Source of the DNA: Bacteroidales bacterium
GTDB taxonomy: Bacteria > Bacteroidota > Bacteroidia > Bacteroidales > Muribaculaceae
Length of the DNA: 64,000 nucleotides
Assembly: GCA_900768685.1 (NCBI GenBank)
Contig: CAAGDX010000014.1
Span: 1-64,000, forward strand
Reading direction: 5' to 3'
In this document: positions 61,332-64,000 of the stretch, one piece after another
How the letters are laid out: each line of letters opens with the position of its first letter
Numbering within the stretch: position 1 is the stretch's first letter
Notes under the pieces: generated by a model
What the model was told of the DNA's origin: nothing
Databases searched by the model: none
What the model saw: the letters and a program-made list of their open reading frames with translations, nothing else
Translations under genes and position numbers: made by a program

Positions 61332-62831
61332 ATGAAAAATAAATTATTCTTAACATTTGTCGGAGCTGCTTCACTCCTTTTTGCTTCATGTTCCGACTTC
61401 CTGGAAAAATCTCCTTACGACCAGGTTGACCCTCAAGAAAATGTTACTGATGAGGTCGCTGTTGCTATGGCAAACGCTTGCTATGTGCCTCTCAGCTCCT
61501 CAAACTTATATAACCAGCGTATGTGGTCCTTAGACATTGTGGCAGGTAACTCTAATGTTGGTGCCGGCGGCGGTGACGATGGTATTGAAACCACACAATG
61601 TGCAAACTTTATCGCTAACTCAGACAATGGTATGGCTCTTTACATGTGGCGTTCTCCTTGGATTGGTATCGCACAGTGTAATAACCTTATCCAGTCACTT
61701 GAAAATGCAAGTGACATCAGTTCTGATGTTTACGACCGTTGCATGGGTGAGGCTCTTTTCCTCCGTGCTCACTATTATTACATTCTCGTCCGTCTGTTCG
61801 GTGATATTCCAATCCGTACGGAACCTTACGAACCGGGTACTTCCACTGCTATTGCTCGCAGCCCAAAAGCTGAAGTTTATGAGCAGATTATCAGCGATAC
61901 TCGTCGTGCAATTGAACTCCTTCCTGCAAAAGCGGAATATGCCGCTTACGATAGAGGTCGTGCTTGCAAGGAAGCCGCACTTTACATGATGGCAGACATT
62001 GACCTTACTCTTGCTCAGGACAATGCCGGTCTTTATCAAGAAGTGGTTACTCTTTGCGAAGAAATCGAGGCTCTCGGCTATGACCTTCGCACTTGTGAAT
62101 ATAAAGACAATTTCAACTGCCCTGTTCGCAACGGTGCTGAATCTATCTTTGAAATACAGTATTCCGGTAGCACGGAATCCGATTTCTGGGGAAACACTCC
62201 GTATTCTTCTTGGCTCTCCACTTTCATGGGACCTCGCGGTTCAAACCTCGTGGCAGGTTGCTACGGTTGGAATCAGCCTACACAGGAATTTGTTGACGCT
62301 TACGAAGAAGGCGACCTCCGCAAAGACGTGACAGTCTTCTACGACGGATGTCCGGATTGGGAAGGTACACCATACAAAAAATCATGGTCAAACACAGGAT
62401 ATAATGTCCGTAAATTCCTCGTTTCCAAAACAATATCTCCGGAATACAATACAAATCCTTCTAATTTCATCGTTTATCGTTACGCAGGTGCTCTTCTTAT
62501 GAAAGCTGAAGCGCTAAACGAACTCGGTCTTACTGCCGATGCTTCAATTCCATTGAATATCGTTCGCCGTCGTGCAGGTCTGCCGGACGTGTTAGGCTCA
62601 GGCAAAACTCAGAACGAAATGCGTGAAATAATCATACACGAACGCCGTATGGAACTCGCATTTGAAGGTCACCGCTGGTTTGATATGATTCGTATTAATC
62701 ATGGCGAATATGCTCTGAACTTCTTGCACTCTATCGGCAAAACTAATGCCACTAAGGACCGTCTCCTCTTCCCGATTCCGCAGACGGAACGCGACGGTAA
62801 CCCGTTGATGACACAAAACGATGGCTATTAA
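61332..62831 (+). CDS. susD: SusD/RagB-family glycan-binding lipoprotein
   Basis: A 499-aa surface lipoprotein (lipobox LLFASC, Cys20; CSDFLEKSPYDQVDP). It is the lid and glycan-binding partner of SusC. Typical features are MGEALFLRAHYYYILVRLFGDIP (TPR-like helix), LNIVRRRAGL, and the C-terminal ERRMELAFEGHRWFDMIR with IPQTERDGNPLMTQNDGY. Its TPR scaffold is complete. It sits between SusC and the SusE-type gene. Confidence 0.95.
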   Translation: MKNKLFLTFVGAASLLFASCSDFLEKSPYDQVDPQENVTDEVAVAMANACYVPLSSSNLYNQRMWSLDIVAGNSNVGAGGGDDGIETTQCANFIANSDNGMALYMWRSPWIGIAQCNNLIQSLENASDISSDVYDRCMGEALFLRAHYYYILVRLFGDIPIRTEPYEPGTSTAIARSPKAEVYEQIISDTRRAIELLPAKAEYAAYDRGRACKEAALYMMADIDLTLAQDNAGLYQEVVTLCEEIEALGYDLRTCEYKDNFNCPVRNGAESIFEIQYSGSTESDFWGNTPYSSWLSTFMGPRGSNLVAGCYGWNQPTQEFVDAYEEGDLRKDVTVFYDGCPDWEGTPYKKSWSNTGYNVRKFLVSKTISPEYNTNPSNFIVYRYAGALLMKAEALNELGLTADASIPLNIVRRRAGLPDVLGSGKTQNEMREIIIHERRMELAFEGHRWFDMIRINHGEYALNFLHSIGKTNATKDRLLFPIPQTERDGNPLMTQNDGY

Positions 62832-62852
62832 TCTTTATAATCGAGAATTATC

Positions 62853-64000
62853 ATGAAACTGAAATATTTATTTAATTCACTTGCCGTTGTCGCTCTCGCT
62901 GCTTTTTCTTCTTGCACAGACAACGACTATACTGAACTCAACAAGGGTAGTGAAGAACTGGCTCTCACTGCTGATGCCACAGAGGTTATCCTCAGCGAAG
63001 TCAACCACTCAAGCGAGGCTTTCAAACTCACTTGGACTTCCGGTACAAACTATGGTACGGGTGCTCGTATTTCTTACGACCTCGAAATATCTCTCGCTGA
63101 AAATGATTTCGCTGACCCCGTTTTCGTTTACACCGGTGAAACTCAAAAATATTCCTGGGCTCCTAATGTGGAATCTTTTAACAATACTCTTTTGAACCAA
63201 CTCGGCGTGCGTGCCGGTGAAACAGTGAACGTTGCCGCTCGTGTCACTGCTCACGTTGCAGGTTTGGATGAAACACAGGTGGCTACTACACAATTTGCTG
63301 TAACTGCTTATAAACCTGTCACTTCTACTCTTTATATCATTGGCGATGCTGCTCCAAACGGTTGGAGTGCGGACAATGCTGCGGAAATGACTCGCTCTGA
63401 TAACGGTATATTCACTTGGATTGGCAAACTTAACGCCGGTGAATTTAAGTTCATCACCACTCGCGGTCAATTCATGCCTTCTTACAACAATGACGGTAAC
63501 GGTAACCTCATTTATCGTGACTCCGATGACCAGCCGGACTTGAAATTCGTCATTTCAGAGGCTAAAACATACCAGGTTGACGTTAACCTCCTCACTCTTA
63601 CTATCTCTGTGGTTGAAAGTGCCGGTGAAACACCTGCTTTCGATGCTCTCTATTTTGTTGGTAACGAAACAGGTTGGGGATTCTGGCAAATGTCTAAAGA
63701 TATCTTGGACCCATACCTCTTCCGTCTTGGTATCCTCTTTGAAAAAGGTGGTGAATTTAAGTTCGGTACATCCGACGGCTCTTGGGAAAATATGTACAAA
63801 GCTACGGAAGACAATGCTCCTTACACAAACTCAAGCGTGGAATTTGTGAAAGGTTTTGACCCGGACAAAAAATGGGTCCTCAAAGATGACGAAATGGGCG
63901 TTGCTTACAAAATTTGCTTTGATATCCGTACCGGCAAAGAACGTATGCTTATGACTCCGTTCCTCCCGTATGAAAATATCTATCTTGTCGGCGAAGCTAC
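62853..64000 (+). CDS. susE: SusE/SusF-type outer-membrane glycan-binding lipoprotein (partial)
   Basis: Open from ATG 62853 to the window edge (382 codons, no stop). Lipobox AAFSSC (Cys21), then an N-terminal Ig-like SusE domain (TADATEVILSEVNHSSEAFKLTW) followed by CBM-like domains: TLYIIGDAAPNGWSADNAA and LYFVGNETGWGFWQMSKD, each with the aromatic glycan-stacking pattern of SusE/SusF starch-binding modules; a further one begins IYLVGEAT at the edge. This suggests a surface binder of starch or another alpha-glucan, though ligand is inferred only. It starts 21 nt after susD. Confidence 0.8.
   Translation, partial: MKLKYLFNSLAVVALAAFSSCTDNDYTELNKGSEELALTADATEVILSEVNHSSEAFKLTWTSGTNYGTGARISYDLEISLAENDFADPVFVYTGETQKYSWAPNVESFNNTLLNQLGVRAGETVNVAARVTAHVAGLDETQVATTQFAVTAYKPVTSTLYIIGDAAPNGWSADNAAEMTRSDNGIFTWIGKLNAGEFKFITTRGQFMPSYNNDGNGNLIYRDSDDQPDLKFVISEAKTYQVDVNLLTLTISVVESAGETPAFDALYFVGNETGWGFWQMSKDILDPYLFRLGILFEKGGEFKFGTSDGSWENMYKATEDNAPYTNSSVEFVKGFDPDKKWVLKDDEMGVAYKICFDIRTGKERMLMTPFLPYENIYLVGEA

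Noticed and set aside
1..64000. tRNA, rRNA, CRISPR arrays, insertion sequences, integrases and prophage genes
   Set aside because: All intergenic gaps were read for cloverleaf-like or repeat-spacer patterns and all genes for transposase or integrase motifs; none was found.

Overview
The window is a stretch of a Bacteroidales (phylum Bacteroidota) chromosome. The evidence is a SusC/SusD/SusE-type outer-membrane glycan uptake locus, fused FeoA-FeoB, a type IX secretion (T9SS) C-terminal sorting domain, SpII lipoproteins with short lipoboxes, a NhaD antiporter, a UmuDC pair, and many promoters with the Bacteroidetes -7 box TAnnTTTG about 30-45 nt before the start codon. The family cannot be fixed from the sequence alone; a gut or oral Bacteroidales of moderate G+C is most likely. 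I see no tRNA, rRNA, CRISPR array, intact insertion sequence or integrase.

Layout. 0.3-4.4 kb: lrgAB (minus strand), guaA, and a cysteine-desulfidase-like UPF0597 gene. 4.5-11.8 kb: an AT-rich three-gene operon, clearly different in base composition from both flanks. It encodes an unrecognised 706-aa protein, a DrmA-type helicase and a DrmB/DUF1998 protein. This is a DISARM-like anti-phage module without the usual methyltransferase or phospholipase-D gene, and it is the best candidate for a little-described system. It is followed by a strong 60-nt hairpin element and then by feoAB, whose upstream region carries overlapping TTAGAA/TTCTAA palindromes. 14.6-33.4 kb: a DUF1573 protein preceded by helically phased GTC repeats that resemble a Pho box. 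Next come a T9SS cargo protein and a tightly packed run of exported proteins: a beta-barrel, a 2626-aa giant, an Fn3-like protein and two lipoproteins. This looks like a surface assembly of unknown role.

33.5-46.9 kb is mostly housekeeping. It holds aroE, a YeiH-type permease and comEC. On the minus strand is a three-gene redox operon: a Tat/lipobox EFR1-type flavodoxin-ferredoxin, a NapH-NapG-like fusion and an Fe-S aldo/keto reductase. Then come ogt, ackA-pta, a small acidic protein with an OmpA-like protein, and proS. 47.0-49.7 kb: a GT2 glycosyltransferase, umuD and umuC in overlapping or close succession. 49.8-53.0 kb: a lipoprotein paired with a DUF5723-type outer-membrane protein. 53.2-57.9 kb: nhaD, an RluA-family pseudouridine synthase, fmt and a DUF6377-like membrane regulator, all closely spaced. 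58.3-64.0 kb: susC, susD and the start of a susE-type gene, cut by the window edge.

Functions are assigned by reading motifs and protein architecture by eye. No database search or structure prediction was run, so family names are recognition-level calls with the stated confidences.
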